A program made the translations under genes and the position numbers. A DNA stretch of 64,000 bases from G11 sp947167445 (GTDB taxonomy: Bacteria; Bacillota; Clostridia; Lachnospirales; Lachnospiraceae). A model generated the notes under the pieces. That model had not been told where the DNA came from. It made no database searches and saw only the letters and a program-made list of their open reading frames with translations. Shown in pieces: positions 55,713-63,232 of this stretch; position 1 is the first letter of the stretch; each line of letters begins with the position of its first letter. The stretch spans positions 39,894 through 103,893 of the forward strand of contig CAMVID010000008.1 of NCBI GenBank assembly GCA_947167445.1, read 5' to 3'.

Positions 55713-56811
55713 TTTTCTGTCCCTCTTTCTTGAACTCCCTCATATTTACCACGAATCTGTCAAAAAGATAACCGCTGTCCTCAGGTCCCGGAGCACTTTC
55801 GGGATGATACTGAACCGAGAATGCATAGTCCTTTACACATCTGACTCCCTCAACGGTGTCGTCCAAAAGATTTAGGTGAGTTATTTCCAAATCCGTACCC
55901 TTAACGCTTTCCCTGTCCACCGCATATGAGTGGTTCTGGGATGTTATTTCTATCTTGCTGGTAAGAAGGTCTTTAACCGGATGGTTTCCTCCTCTGTGTC
56001 CGAATTTAAGCTTGTAAGTTCTGGCTCCATAGGCCAAAGAAAGAATCTGATGGCCAAGGCAGATGCCAAAGATGGGATACCTGCCTCTAAGGGCTTTAAC
56101 AGTCTCAATAACCTCAGGTACATCCATGGGATCCCCGGGGCCGTTTGAGATAAATACCCCGTCAGGATTAAGCTTTTCTATCTCTTCTGCGGTAGTATTC
56201 CACGGAACCACCGTAACCCTTATGTCTTTCCTGTATAAGGATCTTGGAATATTCATCTTCATTCCGCAGTCTATGGCAACCACATGGGGACATTTCTCAT
56301 CCCGGTTCTCAAACTCGTACCTTTCTTTACAGCTTACTCTGCTTACGGCGTCATTGGGAATCGTGGTCTTATTGATTATCTCAAGATACTCCTCTTTCGA
56401 GGCCTCCCTTGAAGTAATAAGGCACTTCATGCTACCCTTGTCTCTGATAATTCTCGTAATGGCTCTTGTATCAACGCCGTACACTCCCGCCACGCCGTAT
56501 TTTGCCATGGTTCCGCCAAGGGTTGCATCGGCTCTAAAGTTTGAAGGGATATCATTGTACTCCCTGACAATCATTGCTCCGATGGACGGGAAATCCGTCT
56601 CAAAATCCTCGTGGTTAATTCCGTAATTTCCGATAAGGGGATAGGTCATAACAACTGCCTGGTCGGTATATGACGGATCGGAGAGAATTTCCTGATATCC
56701 CACCATTGAAGTGTTAAAAACCAGTTCCAAAACCTTGTCGCCCTCTGCGCCGAAGCCGTATCCCTCAAAGATTTCGCCGCTCTCCAGCACAAGCCTTCTT
56801 TTTTCGCTCAT
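55705..56811 (-). CDS. carA: Carbamoyl-phosphate synthase small subunit
   Basis: A 368-residue glutaminase subunit. The class I glutaminase nucleophile Cys lies in FGICLGHQIL, with the His-Glu pair in YHPESAPGPEDS. The start MSEKRRLVLESG at 56811 matches the family. The open frame extends to 56853, into a palindrome, but that extension is unlikely. The ribosome site is weak (TAGGCG). Confidence 0.96.
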   Translation of the reverse strand: MSEKRRLVLESGEIFEGYGFGAEGDKVLELVFNTSMVGYQEILSDPSYTDQAVVMTYPLIGNYGINHEDFETDFPSIGAMIVREYNDIPSNFRADATLGGTMAKYGVAGVYGVDTRAITRIIRDKGSMKCLITSREASKEEYLEIINKTTIPNDAVSRVSCKERYEFENRDEKCPHVVAIDCGMKMNIPRSLYRKDIRVTVVPWNTTAEEIEKLNPDGVFISNGPGDPMDVPEVIETVKALRGRYPIFGICLGHQILSLAYGARTYKLKFGHRGGNHPVKDLLTSKIEITSQNHSYAVDRESVKGTDLEITHLNLLDDTVEGVRCVKDYAFSVQYHPESAPGPEDSGYLFDRFVVNMREFKKEGQKNA

Positions 56812-56822
56812 TTTTCGCCTAC

Positions 56823-56853
56823 GTGCAATTTGGGGCCTGTCCCCAAATTGCAC
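56823..56853. repeat. GGGGACAGG-type palindrome ahead of carA
   Basis: A perfect 13-bp stem, GTGCAATTTGGGG and its complement, with a 5-nt loop, ending 12 bases before the carA start. The half GTGCAATTTGGG also occurs in the large palindrome at 63152-63228. It could affect carA translation. Confidence 0.75.
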
Positions 56854-56868
56854 CTACTCCTTTACGCA

Positions 56869-56902
56869 CCTTAAGGGCCCGCTTTCGCGTGCCCTTTTAA
56901 GG
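56869..56902. other. Stem-loop in the amt-carA gap
   Basis: CCTTAA pairs with TTAAGG, then GGGC with GCCC and CGC with GCG around a tetraloop, with a small bulge and one mismatch. On the minus strand no T-run follows, so it is not a simple terminator for amt. A T-rich run follows on the plus strand. Confidence 0.5.
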
Positions 56903-56914
56903 TTTATTTTTTAT

Positions 56915-58669
56915 TTATTCTACATCCTGGAGTGCATCAAAATTCTCCTCACCGGTTCGAATCTTGACTACCCTCTCAACAGGATATACAAATATCTTTC
57001 CGTCTCCTATATGTCCGGTATACAAAGCCTTCTTTGCGGCTTCGATTACAGAATCTACAGGAATCTTGCTTACAACCACTTCAACCTTAACTTTGGGAAG
57101 AAGGGTTGCATCCATCTCAACTCCACGGTATTTCTCGCCGGCGCCTTTCTGGATACCACAGCCCATTACCTGAGTCATGGTCATGCCCGTTACGCCAAGG
57201 TCATTCATTGCATGTTTCAAAGCGTCGAACCTGCTTAGCTTTGCAATAATAACAACCTTATTGATTCCGGAGTCAACTGCCTGTACCGTCTTAATAACAG
57301 GAACCGCAGCATCTTTCTTGGCTTCGCTGGCCTCCTCGTAGGCATCGCTTCCAAGGGAAGTGTTCTCGTTTATCTCCATTGTCATGGTGTTTGAAATATC
57401 CATAATGGAGAAACCTGCATACGCTGAAGGAAGACCATGCTCTGTAGCATCAAGACCGATAAGTTCTTCCTCTTCGGAGACTCTAAGACCAATGGTTTTT
57501 TTCAAAACAAGGAATGCAATTACAATTGTTACAACGGTCCAGGCGATTGTTACGCCCATGCCTCCAAGCTGTTTAATAAGCTGTCCGAAGCCTCCTCCGT
57601 AGAAAAGACCTTCTTTAATGTCTGCAACCGCAAATCCGGGTGCTGTCTCAGTTGCGAAAAGGCCAACTGCTATTGTACCCCAGATACCGTTCATCATGTG
57701 AACTGCCACGGCGCCAACCGGATCGTCCACATGCAGAACATTATCTACAAACCAGACTCCGAATACAACCAGAAGTCCTGATACCACACCGATTATAGCA
57801 CTTCCTGCGCAGTCTGTAACATCACAAGGTGCTGTAATTGCTACAAGACCTGCCAAAGATGCATTGAGGCACATTGAAACATCGGGCTTGCCATACTTAA
57901 TCCATGTGAAAATCATTGTTGTTACCGTAGCCACAGCAGGTGCAACGGTAGTTGTAAGGAATACAGAACCAAGTGTAGGCAAATCCGTTGCGGCAGCTCC
58001 GTTAAAACCGTACCAGCCAAGCCAGAGAATGAAAACGCCAAGGGCGCCGATTACCAGGTTGTGGCCGGGAAAAGCATTGATTTTGTTTACCTTTCCTGCT
58101 TTATCTTTCTCGAACTTTCCGATTCTTGGACCAAGCATCCACGCACCGATCAAAGCACAGATGCCGCCCACCATATGGATACAGTTGGATCCTGCGTAAT
58201 CGTGAAATCCCCACTGTGCAAGGAAGCCGCCGCCCCAGGTCCAGTGAGCCTCGATGGGGTAGATTACTGCAGATATGATAGCTGAGTAAATACAGTATGT
58301 TGAGAATTTGGTTCTCTCTGCCATGGCTCCTGATACGATGGTTGCAGTGGTTGCACAGAATACCAGGTTGAATACAAAGCTGGAATAATCAAAGCTTCCG
58401 TAATTGGAGAAAACATCAAAGCTGAACCTTCCTGCAAATCCGCCCATGTCCGAGCCAAGCATCAGTGAAGCACCACATATGAACCACATAACAGTTCCTA
58501 TACAGAAGTCCATCAGGTTCTTCATAATAATGTTTCCTGCGTTCTTCGCTCTGGTGAAGCCTGACTCCACCATGGCAAATCCTGCCTGCATCCAGAACAC
58601 CAATGCGGCTCCTATAAGGAACCACACTCCGTACACTTCGGAGCTGATTAAACTCATAATTTCTTCCAT
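56915..58669 (-). CDS. Ammonium transporter fused to a PII (GlnK) domain
   Basis: A 584-residue protein. Residues 1-430 are an Amt channel with about eleven helices and the family pattern DYAGSNCIHMVGG and HMMNGIWG. Residues 470-584 are a PII signal domain, with the T-loop MGCGIQKGAGEKYRGVE and the C-terminal region TGHIGDGKIFVYPVE. In most bacteria amtB and glnK are separate genes. The fusion should let 2-oxoglutarate and ATP/ADP gate the channel in cis. It follows glnA by 26 nt, under one promoter. Confidence 0.93.
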   Translation of the reverse strand: MEEIMSLISSEVYGVWFLIGAALVFWMQAGFAMVESGFTRAKNAGNIIMKNLMDFCIGTVMWFICGASLMLGSDMGGFAGRFSFDVFSNYGSFDYSSFVFNLVFCATTATIVSGAMAERTKFSTYCIYSAIISAVIYPIEAHWTWGGGFLAQWGFHDYAGSNCIHMVGGICALIGAWMLGPRIGKFEKDKAGKVNKINAFPGHNLVIGALGVFILWLGWYGFNGAAATDLPTLGSVFLTTTVAPAVATVTTMIFTWIKYGKPDVSMCLNASLAGLVAITAPCDVTDCAGSAIIGVVSGLLVVFGVWFVDNVLHVDDPVGAVAVHMMNGIWGTIAVGLFATETAPGFAVADIKEGLFYGGGFGQLIKQLGGMGVTIAWTVVTIVIAFLVLKKTIGLRVSEEEELIGLDATEHGLPSAYAGFSIMDISNTMTMEINENTSLGSDAYEEASEAKKDAAVPVIKTVQAVDSGINKVVIIAKLSRFDALKHAMNDLGVTGMTMTQVMGCGIQKGAGEKYRGVEMDATLLPKVKVEVVVSKIPVDSVIEAAKKALYTGHIGDGKIFVYPVERVVKIRTGEENFDALQDVE

Positions 58670-58695
58670 AATACCTCTCCTCTCTTTGCTGCCTA

Positions 58696-60804
58696 CTAGA
58701 TGTAGAACAGCATCTTTCCATATGAGGGATAAGGAATAACATCTTCAGGTACGATTTCTTCCAAGGCATCGGCTACCGCTCTGATTTCATCCATATCCTT
58801 AATTACCGCGTCTCTGTAAGACTTGGCTGCCTTAAGCACATCATCAATGGCCTCGGCCTTTGCTGTATCCTTCACAAGCTTCTCGTAAAGGTCATAAAGC
58901 TTATCATAGGAAGCAGATATTTCCTTTAAGGCTTTGGTCTCTGCCTTGCAGGCAATTCCTGATACAGCCTGTTTCTTAGAGATAATTGTTTCTGCCAGTG
59001 ACTTTGTGTATCCGGATATTCCGGGAAGGAAGTCGTGGCTTAACATATCTGCAAGGGTCTTAGCCTCGATGTGTAAGGTCTTAACATAGTTCTCCAGCAA
59101 TATTTCATATCTCGACTTAATCTCTGTCTCGGTGAAAATGCCATGCTTTGTGAAGAGCTTTACATTCTTCTTCTCAACGAAACTGGGAAGGGAATCAACC
59201 GTGGTCTTAAAGTTGTAAAGTCCTCTCTTCTTGGCCTCCTCAAGCCAAGCGTCTGTATATCCGTCACCGTTAAAGATTATTCTCTTGTGTTCGATCAAAG
59301 TCTTCTTAACAAGTTCGTGTACCGCTTCCTCCAGCTTCTTCTCGGGCACATCCTTAAGCACCTCATAGAAGGAATCCAGTGATTCAGCCACTGCGGTATT
59401 TAATATTACGTTGGGACCTGCCACCGAAATTGAGGAACCAAGCATTCTAAACTCGAATTTATTTCCTGTGAAAGCAAAGGGTGATGTACGGTTTCTGTCT
59501 GTATTGTCCTTAAAGAAATGAGGCAATACGGTGGCGCCCATTTCAAACTGAACCTTTCCGCCTTTTTTGAAAAACTTGCCTTTCTCAATTGAGTCAACCA
59601 CAGCAGAAAGCTCATCTCCAAGGAACATTGAAACTACAGCCGGAGGTGCCTCGTTGGCTCCAAGTCTGTGATCGTTTCCGGGTGTTGCCACAGACATTCT
59701 GAGAAGATCTGCGTAATCATCAACCGCTTTAATTACAGCTGCGAGGAAAACAAGGAACTGTGTATTCTCAGCCGGGGATTTGCCGGGCTCAAGAAGGTTC
59801 ACACCGGTGTTGGTGGAAATTGACCAGTTGTTGTGTTTACCTGAACCGTTAATTCCGTCAAAGGGTTTCTCGTGAAGGAGACAAACAAGACTGTGTTTCT
59901 TTGCAACTCTCTTCATTAACTCCATAACCAGCTGGTTGTGATCAACAGCCACGTTTGCAGTTTCATATACACAGGCCAGCTCATGCTGACAAGGAGCAAC
60001 CTCGTTATGTTTGGTCTTGGCAGGTATTCCAAGTTTCCAGAGTTCCTCGTCCAGATCGTGCATGTACTCGGAAACCCTTGTCTTAAGCGTTCCAAAGTAA
60101 TGGTCCTCCATCTCCTGACCCTTTGGAGGTTTTGCTCCGAGAAGTGTTCTTCCGGTGTAAATCAGATCTTTTCTCTTTGCGTAATCTTTTTCATCCACAA
60201 GGAAGTACTCCTGCTCAGGTCCTACTGTGGTAGAAACTCCGGTAACCTCCGTATTTCCAAGAAGGTTGAGAAGTCTTGTGGCCTGTTTGCTTAAAGCTTC
60301 CATTGAGCGAAGAAGAGGTGTTTTCTTATCAAGGGCCTCGCCGCTGTAGGAACAGAATGCGGTGGGAATATATAATGTCTGGTCTTTAATGAAAGCGGGG
60401 GATGTGGGATCCCATGCCGTATATCCTCTAGCCTCAAAGGTCGCTCTCAAACCTCCTGAAGGAAAGCTTGAAGCATCGGGTTCGCCCTTTACTAACTCCT
60501 TACCTGCGAAATCCATAATCACCTGTCCATCACCCACAGGGTTAATGAAGCTGTCATGTTTCTCGGCTGTGGTTCCTGTCATGGGCTGGAACCAATGTGT
60601 GAAATGTGTGGCTCCGTTTTCAACAGCCCACTCTTTCATTGCAACTGCTACCGAATTGGCTACGTCAAGCTCCAAATGAGTATTATTATCGATGGTCTTC
60701 TTAAGTGCCTTGTAAACATCTTTGGGCAGCTTATCGCGCATCACTTTGTCATTGAATACGAGACTTCCAAATAATTCGGGAATCTTTACTTTGGTTTCAT
60801 CCAT
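58696..60804 (-). CDS. glnN: Glutamine synthetase type III
   Basis: A 702-residue GSIII, the large bacterial form, well above the about 450 residues of GSI. Conserved parts are HFTHWFQPMTGTTAEKHDSF, GPEQEYFLVD, HNEVAPCQHE and NDHRLGANEAPPAV. It condenses glutamate and ammonia. It begins the glnA-amt unit, with a dyad promoter and an attenuator-like leader. Confidence 0.97.
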   Translation of the reverse strand: MDETKVKIPELFGSLVFNDKVMRDKLPKDVYKALKKTIDNNTHLELDVANSVAVAMKEWAVENGATHFTHWFQPMTGTTAEKHDSFINPVGDGQVIMDFAGKELVKGEPDASSFPSGGLRATFEARGYTAWDPTSPAFIKDQTLYIPTAFCSYSGEALDKKTPLLRSMEALSKQATRLLNLLGNTEVTGVSTTVGPEQEYFLVDEKDYAKRKDLIYTGRTLLGAKPPKGQEMEDHYFGTLKTRVSEYMHDLDEELWKLGIPAKTKHNEVAPCQHELACVYETANVAVDHNQLVMELMKRVAKKHSLVCLLHEKPFDGINGSGKHNNWSISTNTGVNLLEPGKSPAENTQFLVFLAAVIKAVDDYADLLRMSVATPGNDHRLGANEAPPAVVSMFLGDELSAVVDSIEKGKFFKKGGKVQFEMGATVLPHFFKDNTDRNRTSPFAFTGNKFEFRMLGSSISVAGPNVILNTAVAESLDSFYEVLKDVPEKKLEEAVHELVKKTLIEHKRIIFNGDGYTDAWLEEAKKRGLYNFKTTVDSLPSFVEKKNVKLFTKHGIFTETEIKSRYEILLENYVKTLHIEAKTLADMLSHDFLPGISGYTKSLAETIISKKQAVSGIACKAETKALKEISASYDKLYDLYEKLVKDTAKAEAIDDVLKAAKSYRDAVIKDMDEIRAVADALEEIVPEDVIPYPSYGKMLFYI

Positions 60805-60843
60805 AACTTTTTCCTCCTGGATTTTGTTTTTTGATAAAAAAAG

Positions 60844-60874
60844 AGGCGCCTAGAGATTAAATCTCTAAGCGCCT
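60844..60874 (-). terminator. Attenuator-like hairpin in the glutamine synthetase leader
   Basis: AGGCGC, one mismatch, then TAGAGAT pair with their complements around a 3-nt loop. On the minus strand it is followed by seven T residues, before the start codon at 60804. The shared GCAARGGCGCTT sequence links it to the asnB leader. Confidence 0.75.
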
Positions 60875-60900
60875 TTGCTTTCGCGTTTTGTTTTTTATAT

Positions 60901-60935
60901 TGTATGATTGTATACAGGTATTCAATTTCTGTCAA
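60901..60935 (-). promoter_or_regulatory. Glutamine synthetase promoter with TGTAT-N6-ATACA dyad
   Basis: On the minus strand TTGACA (60930-60935), 17 bases, TACAAT (60907-60912). The dyad at 60901-60916 overlaps the -10 and is identical to that at asnB. Confidence 0.75.
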
Positions 60936-60963
60936 TACCTTTTTTCAAATATTTTTTAAAAAA

Positions 60964-61515
60964 TTAACTGCACTTTACAAGATGGCAGTAAATGGACTCG
61001 TCTCCCGCCTCCTTGTAGGTTTCAAAAACTCCTTTAAAAACCACGGAATCTCCTATCTCGGGATACTCCTTTGTTTCATCATCCCAAAGGAATTCAAGTC
61101 CCTGGGAACAGCAAGCCAAAGCATCCGCTATAACTGCAAAGTGATAAGTTGTATCTGTTTCCTTAAGATACATCTCATCGTAAATTCCTGAGATTTTGAA
61201 GGTTTTGCCCTCGTACTCTGCGGGGTCATTCATCATCTGAAAGACTGTGGCGTAAACCATATCCTTTCCCATTACCGTAAGGTCATAATCCACATCGGGG
61301 TCTACCTCTTCAACCGGTTCAGGCGTCGGCTCTTCTGTGGGCTCCGCCACCGTGTCAAATATTTTCGGAGTTGGAGAGGCTTCAGTTTTTACCTCCGCTT
61401 CCTTCTCCTTTGCAATTTCATCAACCATGGATGTGTCGGTATTTCCTCCACAGGCCACCGCAAAAGTCACCGCCACTATCACCACCAAAGGGGCGACTAA
61501 TTTCTTTATCTTCAT
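60964..61515 (-). CDS. Putative lipoprotein in a metal ABC transporter operon
   Basis: A 183-residue exported protein. A signal peptide ends in AVAC (Cys22), a probable lipid-attachment site, followed by an acidic, Pro/Thr-rich linker (30-75). The C-terminal domain (80-183) looks OB-fold-like (KTFKISGIYDE, GDSVVFKGVF) and holds Cys-Cys in ADALACCSQG plus two more Cys near the end. That resembles DUF1980/YcgQ C-terminal domains, some of which are linked to zinc, but this is an inference. It lies 4 nt after the permease gene. Confidence 0.6.
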   Translation of the reverse strand: MKIKKLVAPLVVIVAVTFAVACGGNTDTSMVDEIAKEKEAEVKTEASPTPKIFDTVAEPTEEPTPEPVEEVDPDVDYDLTVMGKDMVYATVFQMMNDPAEYEGKTFKISGIYDEMYLKETDTTYHFAVIADALACCSQGLEFLWDDETKEYPEIGDSVVFKGVFETYKEAGDESIYCHLVKCS

Positions 61516-61519
61516 AAAA

Positions 61520-62356
61520 CTATCTTCCTTTTATCATACCTATTACATGGAATAAGGCAAAAACAGCAATATCCATCATAACGATTGTTGAGCCAACCGG
61601 TGTGGAAAAGATAATTGAAATAAGCATTCCCACAAGGGCACATACAACCGAAATAATTGCGGAAGTTATTACAACCCCCTTAAAACTCTTGATAAGTCTC
61701 ATTGCAGACAGCGCCGGGAAAACAATAAGAGCTGAAATAAGCAATGAACCCACCAGATTCATTCCAAGGACAATGATTACAGATGTGATAATGGCAATCA
61801 CATAATTGTATGCCTTGGATGATTGACCGGATGCGTCCATAAAGGACTCATCAAAGGTAACCGCAAAAATTCTGTTATAAAACAGAATGAAAAACGCAAT
61901 AACCAAAAGAGACAATATGCCGCAAAGCCAAACCTCGCTTGCCTTCAATGTAAGAATTGACATGGAGCCAAACAAAGTGCTGCACACATCTCCCGATACA
62001 TTTGAGGAAACCGAGAAAACGTTTAATAACATGTAGCCAAAAGCCAAAGCTCCAACTGACATCATTGCTATAGCCGCATCTCCCTTAATCCTTGCCCTGC
62101 TTCCGGACTTAAGGAGAACTATTGCAGTCAACACCGTAACGGGAAGCACCAGGAAGGTGTTGCTTGACAGGTGTAAAACCATAGCTATCGCCATTGCTCC
62201 AAAGGCCACGTGAGAAAGTCCGTCTCCGATAAATGAATACCTCTTAAGAACCAGGGTCACTCCAATAAGTGAGGAACAAAGGGCAATCAGCACACCCACA
62301 ATAACCGCATACCTTACAAAAGGAAAGCTGAAATACTTAATCAAAGTCTCTATCAT
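61520..62356 (-). CDS. Metal ABC transporter permease (ZnuB-like)
   Basis: A 278-residue protein with about eight membrane helices, of the ABC-3 family that imports zinc, manganese or iron. It begins with FVRYAVIVGVLIALCSSLIGV-type features, and GDGLSHVAFGAMA and VVLGMNLVGSLLISALIVFPA are typical. It overlaps the ATPase gene by 4 nt. The metal cannot be told from sequence. Confidence 0.93.
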   Translation of the reverse strand: MIETLIKYFSFPFVRYAVIVGVLIALCSSLIGVTLVLKRYSFIGDGLSHVAFGAMAIAMVLHLSSNTFLVLPVTVLTAIVLLKSGSRARIKGDAAIAMMSVGALAFGYMLLNVFSVSSNVSGDVCSTLFGSMSILTLKASEVWLCGILSLLVIAFFILFYNRIFAVTFDESFMDASGQSSKAYNYVIAIITSVIIVLGMNLVGSLLISALIVFPALSAMRLIKSFKGVVITSAIISVVCALVGMLISIIFSTPVGSTIVMMDIAVFALFHVIGMIKGR

Positions 62357-63060
62357 TTCCTGCCCTCCTCTTCCTGCGTATTAAATTTCTCGGAGCTCTT
62401 AAGGTATTCATCAAGACTTCCAAAGAAAAATCCTTCATCCGAAAGGTGAAGAATCTTGTTGGCATATTTATATGCCGCATTCAAATCATGGGATATCATA
62501 ATAACCGTTGTTCCTTCTTTGTGAAGTTTCTCGGTCAGTTCATACATCTCTTCCGTTGCCAAAGGATCAAGCCCGCTTACAGGCTCATCAAGAAGCAGCA
62601 GTTTATCTGCGGCACAAAGAGCTCTTGCCAGGAGAACTCTCTGTTTTTGCCCTCCGGAAAGCTCCCTGAAACACTTCTTTCTAAGATTCTCTATTCCAAG
62701 TCTTTCTATATTGACCCTTGCAGTCTCCTTCTCCTTCTTGCCATAGAAAAAGCGGCTCCCCATATGGGGAAGGGTGCCCGAAAGTACAACCTCCTCAACA
62801 GAAGCCGGAAAATCCTTCTGGGCTTCCGTCTGCTGGGGCAGGTATCCAATCTTACACTTAGCCGCCTCATCGTCAAAACGTACCTGGCCGGAAATAGGTT
62901 TGATAAGTCTTAATATGGTCTTCATAAGTGTTGACTTACCGGCACCGTTCTCGCCCAGAATAAAAAGATAGTCTCCGCTTTCAAGAGAAAAATTCAAATT
63001 CTCCAAAATGGGGATTCCGTCATATCCAATTGATAAATTCTTTACTTCAATGTATGACAT
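62353..63060 (-). CDS. Metal ABC transporter ATP-binding protein (ZnuC-like)
   Basis: A 235-residue ABC ATPase with Walker A GENGAGKST, signature FRELSGGQKQR and Walker B LLLLDEPVSGLD. It powers the permease encoded next. First gene of the three-gene operon, with an AGGAG site before the ATG. Confidence 0.95.
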   Translation of the reverse strand: MSYIEVKNLSIGYDGIPILENLNFSLESGDYLFILGENGAGKSTLMKTILRLIKPISGQVRFDDEAAKCKIGYLPQQTEAQKDFPASVEEVVLSGTLPHMGSRFFYGKKEKETARVNIERLGIENLRKKCFRELSGGQKQRVLLARALCAADKLLLLDEPVSGLDPLATEEMYELTEKLHKEGTTVIMISHDLNAAYKYANKILHLSDEGFFFGSLDEYLKSSEKFNTQEEEGRK

Positions 63061-63107
63061 TCTTACTCCTTACCAATAATCCATACATTTATCTTTGCAT
63101 CGCTCCT

Positions 63108-63136
63108 ATTATATCCTCCTTATTCCCAAAATGCAA
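63108..63136 (-). promoter_or_regulatory. Promoter of the metal ABC transporter operon
   Basis: On the minus strand TTGCAT (63131-63136), a 17-base spacer and TATAAT (63108-63113). No clear Zur or MntR box is seen. Confidence 0.6.
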
Positions 63137-63151
63137 CCCGATTGCAAATTT

Positions 63152-63228
63152 TATAGGTGCAGAATGGGGACAGGCCCAAATTGCACGCTTCGTGTGCAAT
63201 TTGGGCCTGTCCCCATTCTGCACCTATA
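63152..63228. repeat. Perfect 35-bp inverted repeat (GGGGACAGG family)
   Basis: Arms at 63152-63186 and 63194-63228 are exact complements with a 7-nt loop. It lies 4 bases past the stop of the receiver-HPt gene. It contains the GTGCAATTTGGG half seen at 56823 and a GGGGACAGGCCC core. Confidence 0.9.
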
Positions 63229-63232
63229 TCTC

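Noticed and set aside
60901..60916. Canonical GlnR box at the glutamine synthetase promoter
   Set aside because: The dyad is TGTAT-N6-ATACA, total 16 bases. It does not fit TGTNA-N7-TNACA, so I report it as an unassigned dyad.
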